A stretch of DNA of 64,000 bases from CAZAQK01 sp046344715. GTDB lineage: Bacteria > Pseudomonadota > Alphaproteobacteria > Rickettsiales > SXRF01. A model generated the notes under the pieces. The model ran no database searches. It saw nothing but the letters and a program-made list of their open reading frames with translations, and had not been told where the DNA came from. This document shows positions 42,784 to 52,878 of the stretch, one piece after another. The stretch is taken from assembly GCA_046344715.1 (NCBI GenBank), contig JBKDKX010000016.1, positions 62,001 to 126,000 of the forward strand. The letters are read 5' to 3'. Numbering within the stretch: the first letter of the stretch is position 1; each line of letters starts with the position of its first letter. A program made the position numbers and the translations under genes.

Positions 42784-45700
42784 TTGAAATTATACGCCAC
42801 AACACAAAAACAATGCCTGAATTTAGCGCGTAGGCTAATAGCCTGGCTCGTGTGCTGCGCATTGGTTGTGCAGCCGACGCTGGTATACGCGCTGCCTACG
42901 GGTGGCACTGTGGTTGGTGGTGATGCGAGTATTGTCGCCGGTGATTCATCCCTGACTGTAAACCAAACAACGCAGCGCGCACTCATCAACTGGACGGGTT
43001 TTGACATTGGTGGCGCGGAATCGGTGCAATTTAACCAGCCTGGTGCGTCATCGATCACGCTTAACCGTGTAAATAGTGCCAGTGCATCGCAAATTAATGG
43101 CTCGCTTTCTTCAAATGGTCAGGTGTGGATTGTAAACCAGAATGGCGTGATGTTCGGGCAGGGCGCGCAGGTGAATGTGGGCGGCTTGCTGGCTACCACC
43201 GCAAATATTTCCGACAGTAATTTCATGAACGGCAACTATGTTTTTGATGTTGCTGGTAATCATGCCGCATCTATCGTGAATGATGGCAGTATCACGGTGG
43301 CAGATGCCGGGTTTGCAGCATTGGTTGCTCCGGTGGTGCGCAATAATGGCGTGATTCAGGCGAAGCTCGGCACGGTGAATTTATCATCAGGCGATACGTT
43401 CGCGGTGGATTTGTATGGTGATGGTTTGATAAACCTCGAAGCAAGCGCGGCACTGCAACAGCAGCTGATTTCAAACAGTGGGCTTATTGAAGCTAATGGC
43501 GGATCTGTATTCCTTACAGCAGCTGCAGCTGGTGACATGGTGGATAGCCTCATCAATATGGATGGTATTATTCGCGCAAATAGTATCGGCGAGAAAAATG
43601 GCTCAATTGTTTTATATGCGGAAGGTAGCAATGCCGTTGCTGGGAATGTTGCAGCGGATAAAGGCCAGAAACAAGGCATAAGCACCGTGCTGGTAAGCGG
43701 TACAATCGAAGCAAAAGGCAATGCAGCTGGTGAGCATGGCGGTAATGTAGATGTACTTGGCGATCATGTTGGGTTAATGAGCGGCGCATCACTTGATGCA
43801 AGCGGAATGAATGGCGGTGGTAAAATTCGCATTGGTGGTGATTATTTCGGGGGTGGCGACACACCGACCGCACTTAAAACCTTAGTGCAGCGCAATACAA
43901 CCATCAAAGCCAACGCGATCGAATCCGGCGATGGCGGGCGCATTACCCTATGGTCAGATGATACCACATGGTTTGGCGGCGCAATTGAAGCCAAAGGCGG
44001 TGCATTTTCCGGCAATGGTGGTTTTGTTGAAGTATCCGGCAAAGAATATCTTACATTCCGCGGCACAGTAGATACACGCGCGGAAAATGGTGCAACGGGT
44101 TTGTTGCTGCTTGATCCAGCAGACATCGTGATTGCTGATGGTACGGCGGATAGCGCAGCGGATGGCAGCAATACGTTTTCAGGCGATCCATCTGGCACAG
44201 TAGGCACAATACTAAGTGGCGATACAGGACCCGCTACCATTTATGAATCTGAGTTGGAAGGCATTGCTGCAAGCACCAATATTTCTCTGGCTTCCACCAA
44301 CAGCATCACCATCAATAATCTCACCGATAACAATCTGAATCTCGCGCAGACGGGCGGCAACTCCGTTACCTTCACCACGGGCGCAGGTGGCTTCAATATG
44401 AATTCCGGTGATGCCATCACTACCGCCGGTGGTGCAATCAACATCGTCACCACCGGTGGCACCAGCACGATTGGTAGTCTTGCAGCTGGTGGTGGCCTTA
44501 TCACACTTAATATGGGCGGCACAATAACCGTTTCCGGTGTAATCAGCGGTACAGGCACAGGACTTACCAAAACCGGTTCAGGGACACTCGCTCTTAATAA
44601 TGCAAATACCTATGATGGCACCACCACACTCACGGCTGGTACAATTGCAGTGGGTAATAACTCTGCACTCGGTACAGGTACGCTTTCACTCAATGGCGGT
44701 ACGCTGCAGGGTGATGGCACAGCGCGTACATTGGCGAATAACATAACACTGTCAGCAAACAGCACCATCGGTGGTAGTTCTGCGCTACAATTTGATGGTA
44801 CGTTTGGGAATCTATCAGGTAACCGTACGCTCACCGTGAGCAACTCTGCCAATACCACCTTTGATGACATTAATATTTCCAGCAGTGCGACAGACCGTGA
44901 ATTGTTTATTGATGGTGCAGGTAATATGATTGTGAATGGCGTGATTGCCAATGGTGGTGGTTCCAGCGGAAGTGTTTTGACACACTTAGGTTCTGGGATG
45001 CTTGCGCTTAATGGTGCGAACACTTTTGGTCGTTATTCGCAGTTTAATAATGGTATCACGCAGATAGGTAATGACAGTGCGCTTGGCAGCGGCAGCGTAT
45101 GGCTGGCAGGTGGCACGTGGCGTGGTGATGGCACAACACGCACAATTTCCAATAATTTATCATTATTTGATAGTATAACGATTGCTGGCAGCTCAGACCT
45201 TGTTTTTAATGGCAATCTTAACAGCGGTGACCTTTCGATTACTAATAACAATAGCGGTCTCACTACATTTGCTAACATCAACCTTTCTGATGGCGCGACT
45301 GACCGTACACTGACAATTACCGGTACAGGTAATACAGTAATAAGCGGTGTAATCGCCAACGGTAGCACATCAACTGCCAGCGGTATAACTAAGGCTGGTT
45401 CAGGTACTCTTACGCTGGATGGCAGTAATACTTATGGCGGTATTACGACGCTTACTGCCGGTACAATCGAAGTTGGTCACAATAACGCACTCGGCACCGG
45501 CGCACTTTCACTCAATGGTGGCACACTGCGCGGTGATGGCACAGCGCGTACATTGACGAATAACGTAACGCTTGCTGCAGACAGCACCATCGGTGGATCA
45601 TCAGCACTTCAGTTCGATGGTACGCTTGGGAATATCACCGGTACACGGTATTTGGATGTAAGCAACAGTGCGACCACGACATTCGGTAACATAAACGTAT

Positions 45701-48225
45701 CAAGTGATGCGACTGACCGCTTTATGTTTTTTACCGGTACGGGTAATACGGTGGTGAATGGTGTTGTTGCTAACGGTGGAGGTTCAGCAAGTAGTGGCAT
45801 TGGCTTGGTAAGTTCCGGCTCCCTGACCCTGAATGGAAATAATACCTATGGTGGCAATTTCTATCACGATGGTGGCACACTCATATTAGGCCATGACAAC
45901 GCGCTGGGTACGGCCAATTTCCTGGCCTATGGCGGTACTATTCAGGGTACGGGTGGTACGCGCACCATAGCCAATAACATATCTTACTGGGATGATACAA
46001 CGTTTGCCGGTAGCGTAGCACTGGTATTCAACGGTGATTTTTATAATACAAACAACCTGAGTGTTACGAATAACAACACAGCTACCACGACATTCTCCAA
46101 TATCGATCTTGCATATGACGCCACTAACTTTACGCTGACCTTCGGTGGTACGGGTAACACGGTAGTAGGCGGTGTAATTAGCAATGGTGGTGGTGGTTCA
46201 ACAACCAGTGCCATAACCAAAACTGGTTCTGGTACATTAACACTAGATGGTAACAACACTTATGGCGGCACCACAACACTGACCGCAGGTACGATTGAAG
46301 TAGGTCATAATAATGCACTGGGTACGGGCACGCTTTCGCTGAACGGAGGCACGTTACGTGGTGACGGTACGGCACGCACATTGGCGAATAATATTACATT
46401 AGATGAAAACAGCACCATCGCTGGCAGTTCTGCGCTCCAATTTGACGGTACGTTTGGGAATTTATCCGCTGATAGAACCATTACGGTTAACAACAGTGCC
46501 ACCACAACATTTGATGATATTAATATATCCAGCAGCGCAACTAATCGCACACTTACAATCGCTGGTACGGGTAACACCGTAATAAGCGGCGTGATCGCTA
46601 ACGGCAGTACATCAACAGCCAGCGGCATTACAAAATCTGGTGCGGGTATCCTGACGCTTTCCGGCAATAATACCTATGCGGGCGATACAAACATCAACGG
46701 CGGCACGCTGCGTCTTGGTGCAGCAAACCGTCTGGCCAACACTACCGATGTGGTAATTGGTGCATCTGGTACGTTTGATTTGAATGGTTATAGCGAAACC
46801 GTGGCGAGCATCACCAACGGTGGCGCAATCACCATGGGTACAGGCAACACACTCACCACCACCGGCGCACAGACGCACACTGGCAGCATCAGCGGCACGG
46901 ATATCTCCATCATTGCCAATACCGGCAACCTGACTTTTGATACGGTTTCTACTAATACACTCTTTGCACAGGCTGTTGCCGGTGACATTATCCTGAATGA
47001 CCAGATAACGGCTGCTGCCAATGCTGGCACATCCATCACGCTGGTGGCTGACGACCAGTTTATCAATAACCATGGCGCAACGGCTCTGCAAACTGCAGGC
47101 ACAGCACGTTGGTTAGTATATTCTGATGATTCTGCGAACAATACGCGCGGCAGCCTGACAGGTTTCAACCGTTATGGCTGTACTTACAATGCTGGTTCAC
47201 CGGATTGTGCGGTGGGTACGTCTACGCCTGCCACGGGCAATGGGTTTTATTTCAACTTCGCACCAACCTTGACTATTTCAGGACTCAGCGCAGCCAACAA
47301 AGTATATGATGGTAATACGACTGCCACCATCACCGGCACGGCAACACTCAATGGCATAATTAATAGTGATACGGTAACGCTGGATGCCAGCGGAGCCACT
47401 GCAACGTTTGATAACCGCAACGTAGGCAACGGAAAAACCGTGACATTCTCTGGTTATGGTTTTGCAACTAATCTGGGTTATTTGCTGACACAGCCTTCAA
47501 CCGTGGTGGCAAATATCATGGCCAAGGCGCTGACCATCGCTGGACTTGCTGCCGCTAACAAAGTGTATGATGGCACAACGGCGGCGGCACTTTCCGGCAC
47601 GGGATCGCTCGTTGGCGTCGTCGGTGGTGATACGGTAGGTTTCACTATGGGTACGGCAACCTTTGATACGCCAAATGTCGGCACTAACAAAACAGTTACC
47701 GGTTCTGGTTTTGGCCTGAGTGGTGCGGATTTAGGCAATTACTTGCTGACTCAGCCAAGCTGGTTTGCAGATATTACTTCTGGATCAGTGGTTGCAAATT
47801 CTAACCAGAACACTATCAATGCCATTGTATCACAGCTTGGATTACTCATTGAAATTGCCAGCGCAGTAACTAGTGTAAGTAGTACGGCTAACATCTTTGA
47901 GTATGCGCCAGGCATTCCAGAGCCTTCACGTATGGATATTTCTGCTGTGGAAGAGGCACCGCAGCAAAAAACATCACAAGATAAGCCAGTGGCAGCCAAA
48001 AAGAAGGATGAAGCATGGATTGAAATCAATGCCTTGATCGATTTTGGTGGTTTGTTGAAAGGTGCTGCCACAGAAATGCAGGCAGCCCCGCCTTCCGATG
48101 AGGCTGTTGCACCAACAAAACCTGCTGTAAAACATTCCGATGAACGCAATCAATGCGGCGGACTAATGGGCAGCGCCGTCTGCGCCTCTAAAATTTTCTC
48201 AACCATCGGTGTGCCGAATATTTAA
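42784..48225 (+). CDS. large TPS-type exoprotein / filamentous-haemagglutinin-like adhesin
   Basis: 1813 residues starting with TTG (AAGG 7 bp upstream; no ATG nearby). An extended signal peptide (about 1-38, ending TLVYALP) precedes a two-partner-secretion domain: GGTVVGGDASIVAGDSSLTV, RALINWTGFDIGG, and the NxNG box IVNQNGVMFGQGAQVNVGGL. Residues about 595-1310 hold five tandem repeats of 136-139 residues built on NTYGGTTTLTAGTIEVG and ALGTGTLSLNGGTLRGDGTA (autotransporter-associated beta-strand type). Two MBG/YDG-like repeats (KVYDGNTTA, KVYDGTTAA) follow at about 1505 and 1592. No TpsB transporter gene is nearby. Role in adhesion is inferred from family. Confidence 0.88.
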   Translation: MKLYATTQKQCLNLARRLIAWLVCCALVVQPTLVYALPTGGTVVGGDASIVAGDSSLTVNQTTQRALINWTGFDIGGAESVQFNQPGASSITLNRVNSASASQINGSLSSNGQVWIVNQNGVMFGQGAQVNVGGLLATTANISDSNFMNGNYVFDVAGNHAASIVNDGSITVADAGFAALVAPVVRNNGVIQAKLGTVNLSSGDTFAVDLYGDGLINLEASAALQQQLISNSGLIEANGGSVFLTAAAAGDMVDSLINMDGIIRANSIGEKNGSIVLYAEGSNAVAGNVAADKGQKQGISTVLVSGTIEAKGNAAGEHGGNVDVLGDHVGLMSGASLDASGMNGGGKIRIGGDYFGGGDTPTALKTLVQRNTTIKANAIESGDGGRITLWSDDTTWFGGAIEAKGGAFSGNGGFVEVSGKEYLTFRGTVDTRAENGATGLLLLDPADIVIADGTADSAADGSNTFSGDPSGTVGTILSGDTGPATIYESELEGIAASTNISLASTNSITINNLTDNNLNLAQTGGNSVTFTTGAGGFNMNSGDAITTAGGAINIVTTGGTSTIGSLAAGGGLITLNMGGTITVSGVISGTGTGLTKTGSGTLALNNANTYDGTTTLTAGTIAVGNNSALGTGTLSLNGGTLQGDGTARTLANNITLSANSTIGGSSALQFDGTFGNLSGNRTLTVSNSANTTFDDINISSSATDRELFIDGAGNMIVNGVIANGGGSSGSVLTHLGSGMLALNGANTFGRYSQFNNGITQIGNDSALGSGSVWLAGGTWRGDGTTRTISNNLSLFDSITIAGSSDLVFNGNLNSGDLSITNNNSGLTTFANINLSDGATDRTLTITGTGNTVISGVIANGSTSTASGITKAGSGTLTLDGSNTYGGITTLTAGTIEVGHNNALGTGALSLNGGTLRGDGTARTLTNNVTLAADSTIGGSSALQFDGTLGNITGTRYLDVSNSATTTFGNINVSSDATDRFMFFTGTGNTVVNGVVANGGGSASSGIGLVSSGSLTLNGNNTYGGNFYHDGGTLILGHDNALGTANFLAYGGTIQGTGGTRTIANNISYWDDTTFAGSVALVFNGDFYNTNNLSVTNNNTATTTFSNIDLAYDATNFTLTFGGTGNTVVGGVISNGGGGSTTSAITKTGSGTLTLDGNNTYGGTTTLTAGTIEVGHNNALGTGTLSLNGGTLRGDGTARTLANNITLDENSTIAGSSALQFDGTFGNLSADRTITVNNSATTTFDDINISSSATNRTLTIAGTGNTVISGVIANGSTSTASGITKSGAGILTLSGNNTYAGDTNINGGTLRLGAANRLANTTDVVIGASGTFDLNGYSETVASITNGGAITMGTGNTLTTTGAQTHTGSISGTDISIIANTGNLTFDTVSTNTLFAQAVAGDIILNDQITAAANAGTSITLVADDQFINNHGATALQTAGTARWLVYSDDSANNTRGSLTGFNRYGCTYNAGSPDCAVGTSTPATGNGFYFNFAPTLTISGLSAANKVYDGNTTATITGTATLNGIINSDTVTLDASGATATFDNRNVGNGKTVTFSGYGFATNLGYLLTQPSTVVANIMAKALTIAGLAAANKVYDGTTAAALSGTGSLVGVVGGDTVGFTMGTATFDTPNVGTNKTVTGSGFGLSGADLGNYLLTQPSWFADITSGSVVANSNQNTINAIVSQLGLLIEIASAVTSVSSTANIFEYAPGIPEPSRMDISAVEEAPQQKTSQDKPVAAKKKDEAWIEINALIDFGGLLKGAATEMQAAPPSDEAVAPTKPAVKHSDERNQCGGLMGSAVCASKIFSTIGVPNI

Positions 48226-48260
48226 GTTCAGCATACAGTGGTTATATTTTACATAAAAAA

Positions 48261-48488
48261 TTAAAATAGCGAATCCGAGGTTTCACGCAAATCTGCGATA
48301 TCCAGTGTGGTAAACTGATTATCGAGTAAATTTCTATACAGCTTATCAAGCCTGACAGGCGTGTCTATAACCCTGCCTTCCATACCAGGAATTTTAATGG
48401 CTATAAAAATTGCCCGCCAATCCTGATTATAGTTAGTGGTGGTGTAGTCTTTAGAAAAACTGTAATTGTGAAGGCCAACCTCATTTGG
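48261..48488 (-). pseudogene. out-of-frame C-terminal part of the GT-C membrane protein
   Basis: On the minus strand a 75-residue open stretch has no start codon but reads like protein: it begins PNEVGLHNYSFSKDY, contains NQDWRAIFIAIKIPGMEGRV and ends DLRETSDSLF before TAA. It joins the 48481-50145 gene in frame if one A is removed from the AAAAA run (plus-strand TTTTT at 48489-48493). So this is either a sequencing/assembly error or a real frameshift. Confidence 0.7.
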
Positions 48489-50145
48489 TTTTTAGAATGT
48501 ATTTTGTTGTTTTACGTTTGCGGAGACGTTCTTCATACGCTTTGCGCTTGGTTGCTGCGCTATGAAGTATAGCGGAAGCATCCGCCAGTAAGTAGTCATA
48601 TGCATTTGTTTGGAAACCAAATATTGCTTTTATGCGCCTGAAGCTCCATATATCTCCCGCTGTCACTTCACGTAATAGGCGATAATACTCAGCCAGTTCG
48701 GGGTTCATATGCCTGGTATCTCCGGTAGCGCGTGCTTTGACGTATCCAGCAGGGACTTCACGCCGGTAGTGTCCCGCGCGCCAGTATTTTTCTGATTTTA
48801 TGATAGGCAAGCGTGCAAGGAAAGGGTCGGCCAGTGCAAACGTGTCAATGATAATCCTTTGTCTCCTAGAATAAAAGCCATACATGCCAATATTGCGCTG
48901 TACAATAACACCACGCTTCTTTTTATGTTTCTCTACCTTGTCTATCCATGTGTGAACTGGAGTGGTTGTAAAGTTTGGAAGAAAATGATGCTGCACTGTG
49001 GTTTCATGTTTGTAATAATCACGCTCTCTGAATACCACGTTTCGATAGTCAGTAATGTCTGAATTTCTATAAGGTACGATGTTTGAAAGGAATACTGTCT
49101 GGACAAAGGTTATACTGAGCAGAGCAACCAGAAATATTGTATGACAATGTTTATCAAATTTAGCAAACAGATGAAATAGAACGATTATACAGATCAATAT
49201 GATATTCATCATGAAGCGGCCAGACATCATGTCTCCGCCTATCCATATTACATAAGCAATATGGATCACACATCCTGTTAACAACAAGGCTATAGCCGTT
49301 TCCTCAGCATTACGTATTATGCGCAGTCGCTTTTTATAAAAAAAATAAATTGATAAAGAAAATGCCAAGAGAATTATTAATGCTGCTGCCGTGTCATAAT
49401 ACAGGAAATTTTCCATATACCTGATTCCCTGAGGCAATAAATCCTGAGGGGTAAGGCCGGTGTTCAGCTTGGCATATTTTGTATTAGGGAACAAAAACCC
49501 GTAATATATCAGGCTGAATACATACCACAAAATAACTGGAATTTGTGTGATGATAAGAAATAATAAACTTAACTGCTTTTTGTATGTAAAGACTAGCCAC
49601 ATTAAAACAGGAGCAATCACAAAAATATTATCAAGGCGCGTAAGAAGCAGTAGCCCTGCAATAACGCACAGAAGATAAATTTTCTTCTGATCAATTTTAG
49701 AGAATAAAATATATAAAAATCCGCTGAGGAGTAGAAAATTAAGGCAATTTTCCATACCACTGATCATAAAATCACGTATTGTTACGCTGCATATTAAGGG
49801 CAGCATAATTAGCAATAAAATGGATAATTTATCAGTGCTGAATCTCCATAATATAACCAAGCTAGCTGCAGAGCATATTGTACAGGCTATAAGAGCGGTT
49901 AGTACGGCATCTTTGGTAACCGCATAAATAGGCGTTAGCAGTATCATCCAAAGTGGATGGGTATAAACTTGGACTCTTTCATCAATATTCCATCGCAGAC
50001 CGTATCCATTGATAAAATTATCAATAACCCTGAAGGTAATAAACGCATCTTCAGCCATCCAACCGTTTAGAAAGAAAAACGTTATCATAAGGAATGATGC
50101 GATGAAGGCGTCGGTAGTGGAAATAGGTATGGTTTGTTTTGTCAT
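48481..50145 (-). CDS. GT-C type polytopic membrane glycosyltransferase-like protein, frameshifted at the 3' end
   Basis: 554 residues with about ten hydrophobic helices in the first 370 and a soluble C-terminal domain. The N-terminal loop AEDAFITFRVIDNFINGYGL followed by WNIDERVQVYTHPLWM matches the acidic-loop signature of GT-C proteins of the AftB/ZomB/PMT-like group, which use polyprenyl-linked sugars. Later GFLFPNTKYAKLNTG and a C-terminal FYSRRQRIIIDTFALADPFL fit the same family. The reading frame stops at 48481, but a further 75 residues continue in the next frame; the intact protein would be about 627 residues. Sugar and acceptor are unknown. Confidence 0.75.
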   Translation of the reverse strand: MTKQTIPISTTDAFIASFLMITFFFLNGWMAEDAFITFRVIDNFINGYGLRWNIDERVQVYTHPLWMILLTPIYAVTKDAVLTALIACTICSAASLVILWRFSTDKLSILLLIMLPLICSVTIRDFMISGMENCLNFLLLSGFLYILFSKIDQKKIYLLCVIAGLLLLTRLDNIFVIAPVLMWLVFTYKKQLSLLFLIITQIPVILWYVFSLIYYGFLFPNTKYAKLNTGLTPQDLLPQGIRYMENFLYYDTAAALIILLAFSLSIYFFYKKRLRIIRNAEETAIALLLTGCVIHIAYVIWIGGDMMSGRFMMNIILICIIVLFHLFAKFDKHCHTIFLVALLSITFVQTVFLSNIVPYRNSDITDYRNVVFRERDYYKHETTVQHHFLPNFTTTPVHTWIDKVEKHKKKRGVIVQRNIGMYGFYSRRQRIIIDTFALADPFLARLPIIKSEKYWRAGHYRREVPAGYVKARATGDTRHMNPELAEYYRLLREVTAGDIWSFRRIKAIFGFQTNAYDYLLADASAILHSAATKRKAYEERLRKRKTTKYILKTK

Positions 50146-50199
50146 AGCCTAATATTATTTGCTCATCACTACCATTAACATATACAGAGAGTCATAATC

Positions 50200-50916
50200 T
50201 CAGCGGAAGAAGCTGTTTAGGCCCTTTGCCGCATCATCCAATACACCTTTAGCATCACCAAGTCCTGGCACACCGTTGAACAGCCCATTCTGCCGCGCGG
50301 CGCTTTCCACTGAGCCAAGATATTTCGTTACCACCTGCTCAATAGCCTTGCCCGCATCCACACCTTTGTCACCCCCGATGTTGGAAAACTTCAGGGCAGG
50401 GAGCTGGATAGATTGAATATCCTTATCCAGCATGGCGATACTGGTGTTGATGGTGGAGGCATCAATCACCAGATGTTTGATGATGACGCGTATCTGCTCG
50501 CTGCCGACGCTTTCTTTTTGCTCTTTTTTATTGGCGAGCGCTTTGAGGTCAGTGAGATTCATGCCTTTTTCGTTTATTTCCACATTCACCACCGAGCCTT
50601 TCACCTGAATATCATTGAAATCGATGATTTCTTTGCTGGCGGTATTGAGGCCGATATGGATGCTCTCGGCAGTGAGCGCATGTGGCTTGCGATACCCCGA
50701 AGGGTTGCCAACCTTTATGGAATGAACAGTAACTTTCTTATCATACAGCGACACATCAATGCTGCCGATGGCAACCTTCACGCCCAGCGCATCGCTGGCG
50801 ATTTTCTCGGTGGTGCGGGTGATAAAGCTGCCGAGGTTCATATATACATATGCACCGGCAGCAACCAATACAGCGAGGATGATAAGTTTTTTTGAGGGGT
50901 TCTTTTTGGCGGGCAT
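50200..50916 (-). CDS. AsmA-like membrane-anchored periplasmic protein
   Basis: 238 residues: a basic N-terminus (MPAKKNPSKK), one membrane helix (about 10-30), then an AsmA/DUF748-like repeating beta domain. Recognisable pieces are IASDALGVKVAIGSIDVSLY, VHSIKVGNPSGYRKPHALTA and IIKHLVIDAS. Members of this superfamily act at the periplasmic face and some help phospholipid transport; a specific role cannot be given for this short one. Confidence 0.72.
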   Translation of the reverse strand: MPAKKNPSKKLIILAVLVAAGAYVYMNLGSFITRTTEKIASDALGVKVAIGSIDVSLYDKKVTVHSIKVGNPSGYRKPHALTAESIHIGLNTASKEIIDFNDIQVKGSVVNVEINEKGMNLTDLKALANKKEQKESVGSEQIRVIIKHLVIDASTINTSIAMLDKDIQSIQLPALKFSNIGGDKGVDAGKAIEQVVTKYLGSVESAARQNGLFNGVPGLGDAKGVLDDAAKGLNSFFR

Positions 50917-51004
50917 GGAGGAGTCCTTAGGGTTTATATGTAGACAATCACCCTTGTAGCACTACTGGAAATAGATGGAATAGATTTTGAGAATGGTCAG
51001 AGTG

Positions 51005-51038
51005 TAAAATAAAGAAGCCCTCAATCAAGAGGGCTTCT
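51005..51038 (-). terminator. Rho-independent terminator after the 51067 lipoprotein gene
   Basis: AGAAGCCCTC pairs perfectly with GAGGGCTTCT around a 6-base loop (51013-51038). On the minus strand it is followed by TTATTTT. Confidence 0.85.
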
Positions 51039-51066
51039 GTTCTTAGTCTCTGATTATTCTAAATTA

Positions 51067-51756
51067 TCACATTAGCAAATCCTTGAGTGCGATTCTAATA
51101 CCGCTTGCGATTTTCTTTTTAATCGCACCTTCAATGATTTTTATATCTTGAGCGGTATAATTATTGGGGTTTTCCTGCCAGCGAACTTTCTCAGAAGCGC
51201 AAGGACCTTGTAGTAGATCAAACCCCCACTGCCAGCCAAGTGACTTGGCTGTTTTTGTATCAACTGCTCTAACTATAAAACTTGCATAAGGGCAATTATA
51301 CACTTCCATCAGATACTGCGTACGGTTAAATATACCATATCCCTCCTCCATAAGGTGCATATTTCCGTATCTGGAAGGTTCTAGTACCACCAGCGTATCA
51401 TATCCACTCGCATGTGCAATTTTTGCTGCATCAATCGGGTTAAATGAATGTAATTTTTTATTAAAAACGCTGGCAGATTGCCCAATGCCCATTTCTTTGA
51501 GGGCATTGATGGTCTCTTGTTCCGAAAATCCTTTAATATCCCATTGCGCTACAGGCACCTTGTTATACTCATTAAAGAACACAGTAGTGGCAATCAGAGT
51601 ATGATTCATCTCTGTTCCGAAACCTGAATATACAGCAACATTTCGTATATTTTTACGAGCATCACTCGAAACAGAGCCACGAATGCCTAGTTCTGCACAG
51701 CCTGTAGTAAGCATAGCTACTGTGATGATAATAATTGAATGCAAAATTTTTTTCAT
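51067..51756 (-). CDS. putative lipoprotein, unknown
   Basis: 229 residues from the ATG at 51756 (MKKILHSIIIITV), with a lipobox MLTTGCAEL near residue 20. The mature part has VAVYSGFGTEMNHTLIATTV, KIAHASGYDTLVVLEPSRYG and a C-terminal SGIRIALKDLL. An ATG 8 codons upstream would weaken the signal peptide. It ends at a strong terminator. No family recognised. Confidence 0.7.
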   Translation of the reverse strand: MKKILHSIIIITVAMLTTGCAELGIRGSVSSDARKNIRNVAVYSGFGTEMNHTLIATTVFFNEYNKVPVAQWDIKGFSEQETINALKEMGIGQSASVFNKKLHSFNPIDAAKIAHASGYDTLVVLEPSRYGNMHLMEEGYGIFNRTQYLMEVYNCPYASFIVRAVDTKTAKSLGWQWGFDLLQGPCASEKVRWQENPNNYTAQDIKIIEGAIKKKIASGIRIALKDLLM

Positions 51757-51786
51757 GACGATTTGCTCTAAAACTAACATTTGTAA

Positions 51787-51863
<77 letters not shown>

Positions 51864-51880
51864 ACACTGGGATTATAGTT

Positions 51881-51960
51881 GGCTGTTGCCAGTTTATGGT
51901 TGCCGTACTATAGAGGAAAGCTTTATTATACTGGCAACACGCAACTGGCAACTAGAAACT
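51881..51960. repeat. GTTGCCAGT / ACTGGCAAC inverted-repeat cluster upstream of dapA
   Basis: TTGCCAGTT near 51886-51894 is complementary to AACTGGCAA near 51943-51951, with further TACTGGCAAC-like copies between. The plus-strand pattern ATACTGGC...ACTGGCAACT also appears inside tkt (30401-30430). Confidence 0.55.
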
Positions 51961-51966
51961 AAAAAT

Positions 51967-52839
51967 ATGTTCAAAGGCATCTATACCGCGCTTATAACCC
52001 CGTTTTCTAACGGAAAAATTGATGAAAAAGCCTTCCAGTCCTTCGTGGAGTGGCAGATTGCCGAGGGCGTGCATGGGCTTGTGCCCTGTGGCACCACTGG
52101 CGAATCGCCTACCTTGTCGCATGATGAGCATAACCGTGTGGTGGCCATGTGTATCGAAGTGGCAAAGGGCAGGGTACCGGTAATGGCCGGAACTGGCTCT
52201 AACTCTACCGAAGAAGCCATCATGATGACCCAGCACGCCAAAAAAGCGGGGGCGAATGGGGCTTTGGTGGTCGCGCCATATTATAACAAGCCGACACAGG
52301 AAGGCATATACCAGCATTACAAGGCCATCCATGATGCTGTGGAGATTCCTATTGTTATTTACAATATTCCTGGCCGCAGCGTGATTAACATCACCGATGA
52401 CACGCTGGCGCGGCTTTCTGCCTTGCCAAATATCGTGGGCGTCAAGGATGCCACGGGCGATCTGGCGCGGCCATATACGCTGCGCGCACTCCAGAAGAAA
52501 AAACTGGCACTGCTTTCCGGCGAGGATATGACGGCGGTGGCCTTCAATGCCTCCGGCGGGCAGGGCTGTATTTCGGTGACCTCTAATATTATGCCCAAGC
52601 GCTGCGCTGAAGTGCAGGAAGCCTGCCTTGCGGGTGATTATACAAAAGCGCTTGCGCTGCATGACACGCTGGTTGCTCTGCATAACGTGATGTTTTGTGA
52701 GACCAGCCCAGCGCCGGTGAAGTTTGCGGCATCGCTTTTGGGCAAATGTAAACCCGACGTAAGATTGCCATTGGTGCAGGCGAGTGAAAGTGGTAAACAA
52801 CAGATCACTCAAGTATTAAAAAATTTACACTTGCTCTAG
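51967..52839 (+). CDS. dapA: 4-hydroxy-tetrahydrodipicolinate synthase
   Basis: First committed enzyme of the lysine/meso-diaminopimelate pathway, condensing pyruvate and aspartate semialdehyde. The 290 residues from the ATG at 51967 contain FVEWQIAEGVHGLVPCGTTG, the catalytic Tyr in YNIPGRS and the Schiff-base Lys in VGVKDATGDLARP near residue 161. Earlier in-frame codons fall in the repeat cluster. The dapA-smpB order is typical of alphaproteobacteria. Confidence 0.96.
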   Translation: MFKGIYTALITPFSNGKIDEKAFQSFVEWQIAEGVHGLVPCGTTGESPTLSHDEHNRVVAMCIEVAKGRVPVMAGTGSNSTEEAIMMTQHAKKAGANGALVVAPYYNKPTQEGIYQHYKAIHDAVEIPIVIYNIPGRSVINITDDTLARLSALPNIVGVKDATGDLARPYTLRALQKKKLALLSGEDMTAVAFNASGGQGCISVTSNIMPKRCAEVQEACLAGDYTKALALHDTLVALHNVMFCETSPAPVKFAASLLGKCKPDVRLPLVQASESGKQQITQVLKNLHLL

Positions 52840-52878
52840 TAACTTTTTTCATCTTTATTAGCAACTCATGAAGATTTT

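Noticed and set aside
43842..47738. Series of long minus-strand open frames antisense to the exoprotein
   Set aside because: They mirror the low-stop, Thr/Asn/Gly-rich repeat codons of the plus-strand gene, repeat with the same period and have no Shine-Dalgarno sequences or recognisable domains.
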